Counted from the stretch's first letter, positions 12,051 to 22,982 are shown. The stretch is 64,000 bases of DNA from Acanthosepion esculentum (GCA_964036315.1 OZ038492.1:39680853-39744852), one strand, 5' to 3'. Notes: generated by a model from the letters alone, not told the origin. Made by a program: numbers and translations.

Positions 12051-12874
12051 TTTCAATTATTGTCCAAATAAAGTGTTTTTATGAATTCTTTATTAAATAG
12101 AAGACTTATTCTAAAATTACCGAAAAAAAAACAGAAAACTAGACCATTGAATTGTAGAAGAACGATCTTTGGAGATAGTAGTCCATAAAGAATTGACAGC
12201 AGAACAAAGGCCAAGAATAGCGCTCAAGTGTCGAAAGTTGTTTGGAGCAACAGAACCCATGGAGAGTTATGATCGCCCACACATTGAAGCAACAAGAAGA
12301 AGCTAACTCTCATGTCGTACATCGTCGATTAGAGCTCTCTCACTTCAAGTGCTATATAGACCCTTGGAAAGTGAAAGCATCTACTACACGGATCTTCGCA
12401 AACTGTTTTTGACACGTTCGATCCATCACAGTAACTAAACGATGCATTTCACAGGTCCCTTTTGTGGTTGAGCTACACACTGTCTGAAATTGAGAAGCAC
12501 AAAGCCGAAAATCGTGGGTCTTTTTCCATCATCCACCTTGGAATAAATAAACAGATATCAGAATAAAATAGAAGTTTGTCATAATTTGTTATTCAATTAA
12601 TCGAAGACAATGAGTGAAAAGAATGAAAGAAGTAGTGATATTAAACATTAAGTCTGTTATGTCGTCATTTAATAATTTTACGAACTACAAAAGTTGTTGC
12701 AGATATATGTTAGATAAACAGCGTAAAAGAGATTGGAATGTATACATGGACCCAAATATGCGGCCGCTTATAACAACCAGGTCACATATGATAAAAGAGT
12801 AAATTGTTAATAATGTAACAATGTGGGGTTTGTAGATTCCTAAAATTACATATAATGTTTCTCATACACTTACA
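12051..12874. other. Unassigned stretch
   Basis: Non-repetitive by eye with no domain-bearing frame. The 62-codon frame at 12,614-12,802 (+) is unsupported. Confidence 0.35.
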
Positions 12875-12940
12875 TAGATACACACAGAGAAACACACACA
12901 CAGACACATACACACAGACACACACACACGAACACATATA
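12875..12940. repeat. (CA)n microsatellite, interrupted
   Basis: CA repeats with AG, TA and AGA interruptions. Confidence 0.9.
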
Positions 12941-13054
12941 TTGGGTGGTATGACTGTATGTATGTATTGTGCTAACTTAGATAGTTTCGAGCATCGCATT
13001 TTATTTAAGATAAACAAATACACTAAAAGAATTTCGAAATATGTTAAAATATTC

Positions 13055-13120
13055 AACAAATAACAACAGCAACAAAAACAACGAAAACAACAACAACAAC
13101 AATAATAATAATAATAATAA
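13055..13120. repeat. (CAA)n to (AAT)n tract
   Basis: CAA-rich sequence grades into a clean AAT run (about 13,097-13,120). It marks the 5' junction of the Dong-like copy that follows. Confidence 0.95.
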
Positions 13121-13121
13121 A

Positions 13122-13764
13122 ATACTGTGTTAGCCCAAAATTCAGATTCTGTGATAAATATCCAGAAACTTTGATCAGCTTGTATCAGGTTGCACGTTAT
13201 TGGCACCCACTGAATATAAAAACTGGCATGACAGAGTGGGCCAATATCTGCACTGGAAAATTTGCAACTTCTACGGGAAGGAAACTGAAAGAAACTGGTA
13301 CGAACACAACACACAAACCCGGTTACGGAGATAGGACCTGTTACAATTCTATGGCACTACACAATACACACTGACAGAACAATCAAAGCCAACCGCCCAG
13401 ACATTGTTATTAAAGATCACAAACAAAAAAATGCCTCCTTATTGATATGGCAGTCCTTGCAGACTGCAATGTATATTTGAAGATATTCGAAAATCTGTCA
13501 AAATGCAAGGACCTCGAAATAGAAATCTCAAAAATGTGGCACATGGGAACATCAACAATCCCTGTTGCAGTTGGAGCCTTAGGATACCTGAAGTCCATGC
13601 CTCAAAGAGATACAAAAAAAGTATTCTGACAAATACAGCCCACACTTTACGAAGGGCTTTATCTATGTAATATTTTTTTTCAGTGGAAATTGTCATGATA
13701 CCATTTCTAACCTTAGGTCCCTGGGCGGGACCCGGAAAGAAATGTGTAAACGCCAGTTATAAAA

Positions 13765-13766
<2 letters not shown>
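13122..13766 (+). mobile_element. Dong-like RLE LINE, 5'-truncated copy
   Basis: Encodes the C-terminal domain only. Broken frames give KFRFCDKYPET (zinc knuckle), then KCLLIDMAV from the endonuclease centre, then KCKDLEIEISKMWHMGTS and IPVAVGALG, followed by a 3' UTR with GGTCCCTGGGCGGGACCCGG. The domain order (Cys-His knuckle, then RPD..LLID) fits R2-superclade restriction-like endonucleases. Several frameshifts and stops inactivate it. The 5' edge abuts an AAT tract and the 3' end runs into another. Confidence 0.85.

Positions 13767-13793
<27 letters not shown>
13767..13793. repeat. (AAT)n tail/junction
   Basis: About nine AAT units. This is at once the 3' tail of the copy to the left and the 5' junction of the copy to the right. 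Confidence 0.95.
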
Positions 13794-13796
<3 letters not shown>

Positions 13797-14505
13797 CTTA
13801 GCCTAAAATCAGATTCTGTGATAAATATCCAGAATAAATTGATCATCTTGTATCAGGTTGCACGGTATTGACATACACTGAATATAAAAACCCGGCATGA
13901 AAGTGGACCAAAATCTGCACTGGAAAATCTGCAACTTATACGGAAAGTAAACTGCAATAAATTGGTATGAACGCCACTCAAAATCGGTTACGGAGACAGG
14001 ACCTGTAACACTTTTATTGCACCTTACAATATACACCGACGGACCAATCAAAGCTAGTCGCCCGACATCTTGGTTAGAGACCGCAAAAAATGACTTCTTA
14101 TTGGCAGAGCAGTCCCTGCAGACTGCAATGTATCGTTGAATATTTTCCATAAACTATCAAAATAAAAGGACCTTGAAATCGAAATCTCACAGATGTGACC
14201 TATAAGGGCACCAGCAACTCTACTTGTAGTAGGAGACCTCGCATTGATTGGAAGAGATTCCAATAGAAACATTGAAGAGGTTCCTAGTAGCTCCTGCCTT
14301 AAAGAAATACAAAAGATTGTACTCACAAGTACAGCCCTCACATTGCGAATCAATGTAAAATATGTGTGATCTTAGGTGTTGATTTTTTTATTTTATTTTC
14401 ATTCCTCAAAACAGGCTCAGTGCAAAATGTCAAGATGACATTTCTGACCTTAGGTCTCTGGTTGGGACCCGGAAAGAAATGAGTATACACCAGAAATCAA
14501 ATCGA
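13794..14505 (+). mobile_element. Dong-like LINE, second tandem copy, older
   Basis: Same segment and orientation as the previous copy, beginning at almost the same element position (TTAGCCTAAAATCAGATTCT versus TTAGCCCAAAATTCAGATTC) and ending with GGTCTCTGGTTGGGACCCGG. It is more diverged, with more stops. No AAT tail is left on its right. Confidence 0.8.
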
Positions 14506-14714
14506 ACCAAATAAAAAACCTAATAACAAGTAATGATCATTAAAGCTCGTAATATCAAGTTTTGTAGCATGAAACAGTAAAAGTAAGTAATGGAAAGTAC
14601 AAATAAACCCTGATCTACGACCGCTTGTAACAATAAGGTGAGATACGACGTAAGTGCTGCTTTTGAAAAAAAGGTAATAATGTTTTGTTTGTAGATTTTT
14701 GAAATTGCATGTAA

Positions 14715-14795
14715 TATTTCTGATGTACGTACAGACACACTTACGTGCAGATACACAGGCACACGTGCGTGCGTGTGTGTGTGTGTGTGTGTGTA
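14715..14795. repeat. (CA)n / (GT)n hairpin-forming tract
   Basis: ACACAGGCACACGTGCGTGC followed by a GT run. The CA-rich and GT-rich halves are complementary. Confidence 0.85.
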
Positions 14796-15141
14796 CGCGT
14801 AAACAGCGGATTAAAAAAAATAAGGATACCCTAATGAAAAAAAAATGTGCACCCAAAATCCACTGGATTGATTATACAAACATGGAAATACTGGTATTAT
14901 ACTTACTGTATACCTACTTTTGCAGGTATATATAAATAGGTAGGATAAAAAATGTACTTGTACGGACAAATACTTGCACGTACGTAAGTACATTTATCCC
15001 TCATGTGTTATAAATAGAGTGCTAAATGTTATGAAACTGAAGATAGAAGTTTATATTTGTGAATATACATAATATCTAAAGTCAATAACACTGCTCGGAG
15101 TTACATGCAGTTAATACAATCTTCAGGTATGGATATTATAT

Positions 15142-15145
<4 letters not shown>
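14796..15145. other. Unassigned stretch with a short inverted repeat
   Basis: Around 14,952-14,992, TGTACTTGTACG and CGTACGTAAGTACA are near-complementary. Otherwise nothing is recognised. Confidence 0.4.
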
Positions 15146-15180
<35 letters not shown>

Positions 15181-15181
15181 C

Positions 15182-15238
<57 letters not shown>
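15146..15238. repeat. (TA)n tracts
   Basis: Two TA runs separated by TTCCCTAA. Confidence 0.95.
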
Positions 15239-15241
<3 letters not shown>

Positions 15242-15345
15242 GTGTGCCTTTGTGCTTAGTTTGGTAGTCTTGGCATCCCGTCTTCATTTAATTTAAAATA
15301 AAATAAAAATTAAGTAAAACAAATAAACTAATATATTAATAACTC

Positions 15346-15397
15346 ACAACATAATAATACTAATACTAATACTACTACTAATAATAATAACAAAGTT
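15346..15397. repeat. (AAT/ACT)n trinucleotide tract
   Basis: Mixed AAT and ACT units immediately before the Dong-like fragment at 15,400, as at the other copies of that family. Confidence 0.9.
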
Positions 15398-15399
15398 TC

Positions 15400-15826
15400 A
15401 ACACCCTTAACTGGGCCATAGCTGACATTAATCGAATGTACCGCAAGACGAGAAAGCGTCTCACCTGCCACCGAATACATCATCACAAGACTGATGTTGA
15501 TCGTCTCTATGTGCCCAGATCCGAAGGTGGCAGAGGATTAGTTCAACTCGAACTATCTAACAAACCTACAACAATTGGCCTTAAAAGATATCTGGAAACA
15601 GAAGACGGGATGATGATATGTGTCAACGAACATGAAATTAGTAAGCGACTTTATTATGTAATGAAGGAAGTCAACATTTACAAAACGATGTTTAAAATGG
15701 GTGAAGATGCTAAATACTTTAAAAAAAGAAAGCAAAGGCAAATGCAACCGACCAGATACATTTACGATGACAAGATAAACCTCTACACAGTCAATACTCT
15801 GTCCGTACCAAAAGAGCTGATGTAGA
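15400..15826 (+). mobile_element. Dong-like LINE, linker-region fragment
   Basis: One frame (15,436-15,825) stays open for 129 codons: MYRKTRKRLTCHRIHHHKTD, then VDRLYVPRSEGGRGLVQLEL, and further on LKRYLETEDGMMICVNEHEI. This is the segment between RT thumb and zinc knuckle, and the region around 40.8-41.5 kb (minus strand) is its homologue. Upstream, in frame, is LNWAIADINR. Neither RT core nor endonuclease is present, so it is a fragment despite the open frame. The 5' edge is again a TAA-type repeat. SINE B starts at its 3' edge. Confidence 0.8.
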
Positions 15827-16090
15827 CTAGTGGTTAAAATGCTAGCATTCCGACTTTGATACACAGGTTCGAATCTCACCAAGATTGATTTTTCAAAGTG
15901 AATTCTGGATAATATCGACTCGCAAAATTGTTGGCAAATATCTGAAAACTATACCCCCGTCATAACCCGAGTCACGTAAGGGAAATTTTGTAGATGAAAC
16001 TGTTCGAACCTCGTCTGTGTTTGTGCTAGCATTGCGACCGAGGATTTGAACTTACGGTAGTTTTTGAAAAGTATGATCACACCAGGTTAT

Positions 16091-16142
<52 letters not shown>

Positions 16143-16325
16143 AAACTGTAACTCTTGTCCACTCAACATAGTTGATGTATAAACTATAGTTTGGTTCTGT
16201 TAGTGTTGAACAAGCGCAAATGTGTCTGCGCAAATTTCTGCAACAGGGATTAGTAAGCATTTCTGTCAGACGTATAAAAGCTGATGTAATAATGTCGTCC
16301 GTTGGAATTTAAAAGTCTCCTCGGA
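15827..16325 (+). mobile_element. SINE B, tRNA-headed
   Basis: Head with Pol III-like boxes: A-box region TAGTGGTTAAAATG near 15,830 and B-box GGTTCGAATCT near 15,867. The body matches 35,705-36,182, including TTTGTGCTAGCA, CAGAAACTGTAACT, CTCAACATAGTTG and the end CAACAGGGATTAGTAAGC. A (CT)n tract is inserted in the middle. Confidence 0.75.
16090..16140. repeat. (CT)n microsatellite inside SINE B
   Basis: Clean CT run of about 50 bases. The homologous SINE at 35.7 kb lacks it, so it expanded after insertion. Confidence 0.95.
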
Positions 16326-16954
16326 TTATCTTTTTTTCTTTTATTTCCCAGTAGGGCTTTCCATTTTGTTCTCATAACACTGGCCGACTTACTAAAATCC
16401 TACAAAATATTCATCTATGTGACTATAATGTTATATATAAATTCGCGTACGTACATATATTCATGCGTTTATATAACATCACCAATTTCTCAATCATTCT
16501 GTGATTTACTCGATGCGTTCTTCGAGAAAACCTCCGTTCATTTTTCAGAATAACATCCCATAGATAGTTTCATATATGTAAAACTAGATACATATGCACA
16601 TCCTCACGACTCCCGCAAACGAGATAATTTCCTCGAAATCAACTCAGAATACATCACGCTGTGGGGCACAATTTTTCGCACATCGTCTCTAATGGTCAAC
16701 TGAGAGATGACAATTACCGGTATGCCTCGCGCAAAACACTCGCGGGGTAAAAAGCCGATGCTTTTTGCAGTATCTAGCGGCGCAAACCAATAAATTTTAA
16801 CCAGGCATCTTCCCATGATCCATGTGTCTTCAAATTCGTCTCAAGTGTACGCTTCTGGTGATTTCTTTTCTTGCATGTTTCAACCTTGCGCTGTCGGTTC
16901 CAATTTACAAGTGAAAAATGATGTTAGACGTTAGGATCAGTTGTTCATGTTTAT
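16326..16954. other. Unassigned stretch with a 70-codon frame
   Basis: A minus-strand frame at 16,604-16,816 starts MGRCLVKIYWFAPLDTAKSI, is not low-complexity, and sits in slightly GC-richer DNA. I recognise no domain and see no splice or promoter context, so it could be chance, a relic or an exon. Confidence 0.25.
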
Positions 16955-17399
16955 CTATTTCGATTCGCCATTAGTCGAAGCTTGTTGCGATCGGGATCAA
17001 CAGCGGAAGCAAAACATCTGTCGCAGAGAATTATTCCAGTTCTACAAAATAACAGAACTCTTCTCTATGATACCTAGACACGATGAACTTAAGCGCGGTA
17101 CTAGATTGGCGGCAAAATCATTTTACAGTTGAAATGGTTAGATTTAACCATAATTTCTATGCTAACAGCTTCTATTCTCGGACTTCACGCTTGTAGAAGT
17201 CTCTTCCGGTTTCTTGCATTCCAGTCAAATTTGATCTTCGAAACCTGAAATGTAAAGTCAATCACTATATTCTGTCTTCTAAGTTCCTGCTTTTTGTCGT
17301 TCACGTTCCGTAATAAAATGTTTCTTTTTCTCATATTATTTCACACACAGTAGGCCCACTGCGTCTTAGTGCGTTTATTGTTTCGTTTTGGGTGAAATG

Positions 17400-17402
<3 letters not shown>
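16955..17402 (+). mobile_element. LINE A 3' end with (TA)n tail
   Basis: Family C-terminal block in broken frames (DELKRGTRLAAKSF; NHNFYANSFYS; FDLRNLKCKVNHY), then a 3' UTR with the CACACAGTAGGCCCACTGCG motif and the terminus GGGTGAAATGATTA, which passes directly into (TA)n. Confidence 0.8.

Positions 17403-17467
<65 letters not shown>
17403..17467. repeat. (TA)n microsatellite at LINE A terminus
   Basis: Starts at the last bases of LINE A. Other LINE A copies end in poly-A at the same point (34.79 kb), so TA is either an alternative tail or the target. Confidence 0.95.
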
Positions 17468-17470
<3 letters not shown>

Positions 17471-17572
17471 AAATATAGTCTTAAAGTGTGCTATATTTAT
17501 GGGATAAAGTGCTCAATATCAGAGATAGAGCGTGTTGCCTCTAAGTGTTGAATTCTATGTTCACTTTTATAT

Positions 17573-17573
17573 T

Positions 17574-17650
<77 letters not shown>
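17573..17650. repeat. (TA)n(TG)n compound microsatellite
   Basis: About 24 bases of TA then about 54 bases of TG. Confidence 0.97.
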
Positions 17651-17651
<1 letters not shown>

Positions 17652-17897
17652 TTGTCAGTTCGTGACTGGGAGGAATTATTCCGAGGAGGATATAAATCTA
17701 GGGAGAGCTCAATGTAGACTACAGAGCATTATAATGATAATAAGAAGACGGAGACTTTAATTATCCATTTCGATTATAACTTACTTCGTGAAGACCGAAG
17801 TGTTCAACTCTTCAGACCGAAATCTCCTCCGTAAACGGTGTTCATGAAATAAATTATAATCGAAATAGATAATTAAAGTCTCCGTCTTATTATTATC

Positions 17898-17904
<7 letters not shown>
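17651..17904. mobile_element. TA-bordered foldback element
   Basis: Arms 17,730-17,780 and 17,852-17,903 are near-perfect reverse complements of about 50 nt. The left flank carries GAGGATATAAATC..GAGAGCTCAATGTA, shared with the element at 9.24-9.44 kb. The loop holds CGAAGTGTTCAACTCTTCAG. No coding. Confidence 0.75.

Positions 17905-17965
<61 letters not shown>
17905..17965. repeat. (TA)n microsatellite
   Basis: Separates the foldback element from the tail end of a SINE C copy. Confidence 0.97.
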
Positions 17966-17966
<1 letters not shown>

Positions 17967-18270
17967 CTGAGATTAGGTATTATGAACACTATTTACATTA
18001 TTCGGACTATTGTCCTCATCTTTGTCGCCATATTTATTACAAAGTTTTTGCCTTCTTGAGGTGGTTGAAATGTCGAACTGAACCCTTTATTTCGCTCACT
18101 GGGGTAGACTGTTCTAGTTCCACGTGCCATGTTTAATGGATGTCAGTTGTCAGTTATCTCCTGTTAACTTCCCTCCACATTCTTAACCGGGTATTGAACT
18201 CACACTCTTTGGATCTAATTAACGCCTTTATCCACTGTGCCAGGACATATGGCACAATGGATAAAGGCGT
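17966..18270 (-). mobile_element. SINE C, reverse orientation, with a short head-to-head arm
   Basis: Starts at the SINE tail (reading AATAGTGTTCATAATACCTA on the minus strand) and runs to the tRNA-like head at about 18,242. The head is then repeated in the opposite orientation for about 22 nt (GGCACAATGGATAAAGGCG, 18,250-18,270), so the locus ends as a hairpin. Confidence 0.75.
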
Positions 18271-19480
18271 ATGTAAATATAAATGTCAACATCGAGTCCA
18301 AGCTATGCAAGTTAATAAAGTCACTCCTACATATCATGACTCTCCATAACTTCCTGTCTTTTGTTGTTCGTAGAATTTATTCTTTCTTAGATAGGTTACT
18401 CGTATTTGCGTCATTTGCACTTAAATATCCTGTCAGTACTAAATTCTCCAAGCACTCTTTCCTTATTAAGTTTCCCAGATATTTCAACTCTTTCTTATTG
18501 TTCCTGTTCTCCTTGAGACTTCCTCATTTTTCACATGTTCAGATCGTGGTATTCTTAGTCGCCGTCGTATAATCATGTTTTGTTACTTCATCTCTCTTCT
18601 TCATCTGTAAGGAGATTATGCAGCATTCGCTGCCACATAGATGATTAGATATTACATTGAAATCCACACCCGTATTTATTTCCAATGGTATTTTTTTACA
18701 TCGTAATAGTTTACGTAGTTTCTGTAAGACATTTTTGCTATTCCTATGCGTTTTCGAAATTCTGTCACATTTTTCGCCGCCTATATTGCATAACTGTTTG
18801 GGCAAGAACAGAATGACAAAAAGACGGTTTTTCACTTGACAATGCAATTATTTTTCCTACGTTTACTCCTCAACATTATTTTTTTATTTTAAAAAGCGAT
18901 GATTCGAATTTTAATAATAATAATTTTAATAATACCTAAACATATGAACGTGATTGTATTCATCTTCTTTGTTCTAAAATCTATTTATTAGATTGTTTAT
19001 GTACACTATTTATATATTATTTATTGAAATGGTTGGCAAATATCGGCTAATTGCCAGTTGATTCTAATTTTATAAAATGGTAAATAATAATGATTGTATT
19101 ATAGTTGGTTCATATATTTTATAATTTAGTAATTTTTTATAAATTTATCGATGAAACATTATTTTTCTATTTATTTCTTTAGAAATTAGTAAATGATAAA
19201 TATTGCATTGCATAAGTTTTACTACAATTCTATTAGTTTTAGTGTGTTGTAAATATAAAATTATTCTTTTAAATAAACAATCAAATAAATAAATAGTGTT
19301 TAATATTTTCTTGTAAGTTCTCAAGAACAAAGAATATGTATAAATTGACTCTCCTCATGCGTTTAGATTTTATTACAATTCTAATAACTGCATTTACAAA
19401 ACAAAAGATTTTTCGAGGGTTGAAGGTAGTTAAAATAATAGCAGTGTCAAGGGAAAACCGTCTTTTGACATTCACGTTTT
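18271..19480. other. Unassigned AT-rich stretch
   Basis: No domain-bearing frame. Frames at 18,237-18,572 (+) and 18,539-18,847 (-) overlap in antisense and are not supported. Confidence 0.4.
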
Positions 19481-19624
19481 TTGCTCGCACGAAAGTCCAA
19501 GTTTGCCACTGCTTGACTTTGACCTTCCTAACAGAAAGCTATATGACGATAAGTGGCATGGTGGGGTATATGGATAGCGGCTTGAATCTGAGTTCATTAC
19601 AAACATTCTCGTTCTAATTATCCC

Positions 19625-19815
19625 TGAGAAATGTGTAGATGCATCTCTTCCTCCAGCTGTGGTTAAATAGCAGGGCAGATGTGGTTGAAAATTAGTCAAG
19701 GAGAGGGAAAACTCTGAATTCAAACCATCCTGAAGAGGGATTGGCTCCGTCAGACTGTCCTACCCCAAAACACCACTGACTGCAGTAGATGTTGTACTCC
19801 TACGACCTTGAGTGT
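19625..19815 (+). repeat. Repeat E-like fragment
   Basis: Shares GGTTAAATAGCAGGG and GGGAAAACTCTGAATTCAAA with repeat E at 26.6 and 29.2 kb (GGCTAAATAGTAGGAC; GGAAAACTATGAATTCAAAC). No coding. Confidence 0.45.
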
Positions 19816-20103
19816 TACCGGTTTCGCGATCGTGATTGCAAATATGTAGCTCACCCCTTAGATTGTATATTTTGTTCGCAACGTATTACTTTTCTTTCAC
19901 TTAATAGTTAGTCTTTTCTTCTGGATTTTCCTGACTGTATTGTTTATGTTTATTGTTTATGAGCTCTTTCTGTTTCCAATATGTGTTCCTCCAAGCAATA
20001 ATAAATCCTGGTAGAACTACTAGATCTCTTAGGATCTCCTTGCTGTAAAGGTTGAATAAATCCATAGAAAGTGCATCATTTACTAACACATCTATTTATG
20101 CAA

Positions 20104-20129
20104 TATATATATATATATATATATATATA
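20104..20129. repeat. (TA)n at PLE border
   Basis: Short TA run directly abutting the left terminus of the Penelope-like element. Confidence 0.95.
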
Positions 20130-20134
20130 CCTAC

Positions 20135-20190
20135 GTTTAGATATGCGACTTACGTTTCGGTGGTTTTCCAGCTCATCGGACACAAATATA
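20135..20190 (-). ncRNA. Hammerhead ribozyme relic in PLE left flank
   Basis: The minus strand reads CCGATGAG - CTGG/CCA stem II with an AAAA loop - CGAAAC - GTAA loop - GTC, then a partial stem I. This is the type I hammerhead layout with the minimal stem III typical of PLEs. The core shows one deviation, C in place of the conserved U in CUGAUGA, which should lower or abolish cleavage. Confidence 0.65.
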
Positions 20191-20815
20191 TCTCATGTTT
20201 TTAAAAATACACAGATATTAGATGGGAAGAACGCTGTTTCATAGACGAAAAATAAATAAAAGTATCAGGAAATTACCTGTAGGTTCGATTGAAGTCCCTG
20301 AAAACGCCACCTAGCGCTGACCTTCTCCTAGAATTAAAAAAAGAACTTATTCTCTATACTTGATAATATTAAATACGATACCTCACACAATAGCCTACAG
20401 AAGAATATGAAAAAGACATTGCCAAGATACGTAACACCAAGAGAATAATCATGAAATCCGGTAAAACTGGCAACCTATTTCTATAACGTGAGCGACTACC
20501 ACAAGGTCATTTTTAACGAAGTTTACAAAGTATATCAGAAGGCCCCAAATGAATGGGAGAATGATATCAACAGCGAGGCATGATCAACAGCCACAAAACT
20601 TTAGATCGTCGACAGGGTACACAAACTCCACAAGCAACAGGCTTATATTACAGTTAAGGACCATAAGAGCAATTTCTCCAACAACCAACAGTTCCAATTG
20701 CTTGACCCTTCTAAGAATAACAGGCAAGATCAGAAAAGCCATACTTGAACGTGCCTGTAATTATTCCAGAAATGCAACAGGGGTCAACCAGTGGGAAATA
20801 CTAAAGACGCTATAA

Positions 20816-21290
20816 ATTGGTTCGCTAATATTAAAAATAAAAGCGAGTGTACTTTTATGCTTGACATATCCAACATTTACCCGTCGATCACTGAAGACCT
20901 ACTAATGGCTGCTATAAACCTGGCTAAGAATTATTACAACATCACGGACAAGGATATCAGCATAATTATACAAAACCTATCCTCTACCACGATGATTCTG
21001 TATCGACCAACAAAGAAAATCCCAATTTCTCTATAGCGATGGGCGTTCGACTCCGCAGAATCTTGTGAGCTAGTCGGCATATTAATACTATGGGGGCTCA
21101 GATATATTTTCGATAATGACAACACCGGTCTTTACAGAGACGACGAAGTAACTCCAAACCAAAACAAAATGCTAATGAAATTCTTTAATGATTACGGACG
21201 TAACATCACCACTGTGACCAACGCCAAGGTGATCAATTTCCTGGACACTACGTTTGATCTATCCAGAGGAGTGTACATGCCTTATAATAA
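20816..21290 (+). pseudogene. PLE reverse transcriptase core (broken)
   Basis: RNA-dependent DNA polymerase relic. It reads INWFANIKNKSECTFMLDIS with motif A Asp in MLDISNIYPS, followed by INLAKNYYNITDKDISIIIQ. A frame change near 21,030 is followed by FDSAESCELVGI, and another by GLYRDDEV (motif C). The last part (KVINFLDTTFDLSRGVYMPY) matches the PLE thumb. The left part of the ORF from about 20,400 is shattered into three frames. Confidence 0.75.
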
Positions 21291-21789
21291 GGAACTTTCT
21301 AATCACACATATTAATAAAGAATCTAACCACCCGCCGTGTATTCTTAATAACCTCCATAAATCTGTGCAGCATAGGCTCTCCACTAACTCCAGCAGTAAA
21401 CACAGCTTTGCAAATACAAAACCAAATACCTTTGATGCATTAAATAGAAGTAAGCATAATGTTGAATTAAAGTACATCCCAAACACTAATGCGAATAACA
21501 ATAGCAAATATAAGAATGGAAAGAGCAATATTGTTTAGTTCAATCCGCCCTTCAACAATAACGCCAGGACCAACATCGGCAGAACCTTTCTTAGGTTAGT
21601 AGATAGATGTCTCAGTCATAATCCCTTACTCAGAAAAATCTTCAACAAGAACAACGTTTAGGTTAGCTACAGCTGCACTAAAAAACCTTGATCAATAGTT
21701 AACCCAACATAATAGTGTAACACTTAACAAATACTTAAGTCACACTAGTAGCAATGGTAGCCATGATGATCAAAATGTAATTGTCGCAA

Positions 21790-22085
21790 AGGTACCCTCT
21801 GTCTCATGAACGGTAAATGTATGTATAAAGTAGTTTTCTATAAGGCTAGTGTTAAGCACAATGACCAGATCAAATTTTATTTTGGATCTACTGCTAATAG
21901 TTGGAAAAAGCGTTTCTATCATCATAAGATGGTTCTTAGCAAGAAACAATATGCAAACGCCACAGCACTCTCTAAGTTCTACTGGAGCATCAAAACAGAT
22001 GTCTAACCGCCTCAAGTAAATTGGGAATTCGTACCCAAACCAAGCAATTTTCCGGCTGCGGGATTACGGTGCAACCTATAAAAAA
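21790..22085 (+). pseudogene. PLE GIY-YIG endonuclease relic
   Basis: Reads CMYKVVFYKASVKHNDQIKF, then YFGSTANSWKKRFYHHKMV. YFGST corresponds to the YIG half of the GIY-YIG motif (Ile to Phe), followed by the conserved basic Lys/Arg-His segment. A stop after SIKTDV truncates it, and downstream family residues continue out of frame. Confidence 0.65.
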
Positions 22086-22499
22086 TTATAAAAAAATTAA
22101 TACTCAAAAATATTGGCAATGTAGGTATATTTAATAAACGGAACGAGTTCATGATAGCCTGTAAGGACAGGACATTGTTTCTCTTAAAATACTGAAAACT
22201 GGATTAATTTAATCTATTTTTATTAAATTAATCTTTTTAATGATTTAATCTTTATTATATATTTTCCTTTATTAAGTCTTAGGTTTCACATCCGATTACC
22301 TCCCTTTAACCTAGCGAGTGTTACCGTATCTTGAGTCGGCCAACATCTCCAGTATTAATTTTAAATTATCCTTTCTTTATTGATTTATTTTTAAATGAAC
22401 ACTACTTACAATTCATTTCCGGCATCTTCGTTCTATTTTATTTTATTTTATTTTTCGTCTATGAAACAGCGTTCTTCCCATGCGTTAAAAAAAATAAGA

Positions 22500-22560
22500 T
22501 ATACTTTGTACCCAATGAGCAGGAAAACCAACGAAACTTAAGTGTCACACCTAAACGTAG
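22500..22560 (+). ncRNA. Hammerhead ribozyme relic in PLE right flank
   Basis: The inverted partner of the left-flank ribozyme reads CCAATGAG, CAGG/CC stem with an AAAA loop, then CGAAACTTAAGTG. Two core substitutions and an altered stem III suggest it is inactive. Confidence 0.5.
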
Positions 22561-22739
22561 GTATCTGTATATGAATATTTATAAATATATATATTTGCTC
22601 TGTTTAACCACATCGAGTTATGTTTACACCTCATGAATTAATTTGATTATTTATTTGCTTGGCTGTCTAAGCACGCCAACACGGGCGTATACGGTTACTT
22701 ATATCTTGTCCTTTGATTTATCCTAATCTATACCTATAT

Positions 22740-22918
22740 ATATGTGTAATTTGGCAGCAACTTTTCTTTTAAACATGTTGTGTTGAATGTTAAAAACATA
22801 TTTATTTCGATATCATTTTCAAATAAAAAGTCTCATTAGAAAATATGAGAAAATTCAAAAGAAAATATATATGAAATATATGTCTTTAACATTCAACACA
22901 ACATGTTTAAAACCTATA

Positions 22919-22980
<62 letters not shown>
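22740..22980. mobile_element. TA-bordered foldback with PLE-like terminus
   Basis: Begins TTTGGCAGCAACTTTTC, resembling the PLE end at 37.86 kb. Perfect 27-nt arms at 22,768-22,794 and 22,885-22,911 surround a 90-nt AT-rich loop. The right arm runs straight into (TA)n (22,915-22,980). Confidence 0.75.

Positions 22981-22982
<2 letters not shown>

Larger units (their letters stand above)
20129..22563 (+). mobile_element. Penelope-like element with inverted terminal flanks, decayed
   Basis: PLEs combine an RT with a C-terminal GIY-YIG endonuclease. The left flank (20,129-20,256) and right flank (22,449-22,563) are inverted copies of each other (ACCTACGTTTAGAT... / ...CTAAACGTAGGT; CGTCTATGAAACAGCGTTCT). 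Between them, broken plus-strand frames give an RT core (NATGVNQWEILK; ECTFMLDISNIYPSITED; GLYRDDEVT) and then an endonuclease relic (FYFGSTANSWKKRFYHH, near 21,870). The catalytic RT Asp pair appears as YRDD. At least five frame changes make it inactive. Both flanks carry hammerhead-ribozyme remnants. Confidence 0.8.

Noticed and set aside
12862..13314. Minus-strand 150-codon Cys/Tyr-rich frame
   Set aside because: The Cys and Tyr runs are CAA/AAT and CA repeats read in reverse, and the rest is antisense to LINE coding.
13439..13696. Minus-strand 85-codon frame
   Set aside because: Antisense shadow of the Dong-like endonuclease segment, whose plus-strand reading matches the other copies.
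14497..14856. Minus-strand 119-codon frame
   Set aside because: Runs through a CA/GT tract and unassigned sequence with no domain; length is attributable to repeat composition.
15310..15400. CRISPR-like regular repeats
   Set aside because: Only simple trinucleotide repeats; no spacers, and the context is eukaryotic.
17800..17850. Hammerhead in the 17.7-kb foldback loop
   Set aside because: Contains CGAAGTG and CCGAAAT but no CUGANGA partner at the right spacing.
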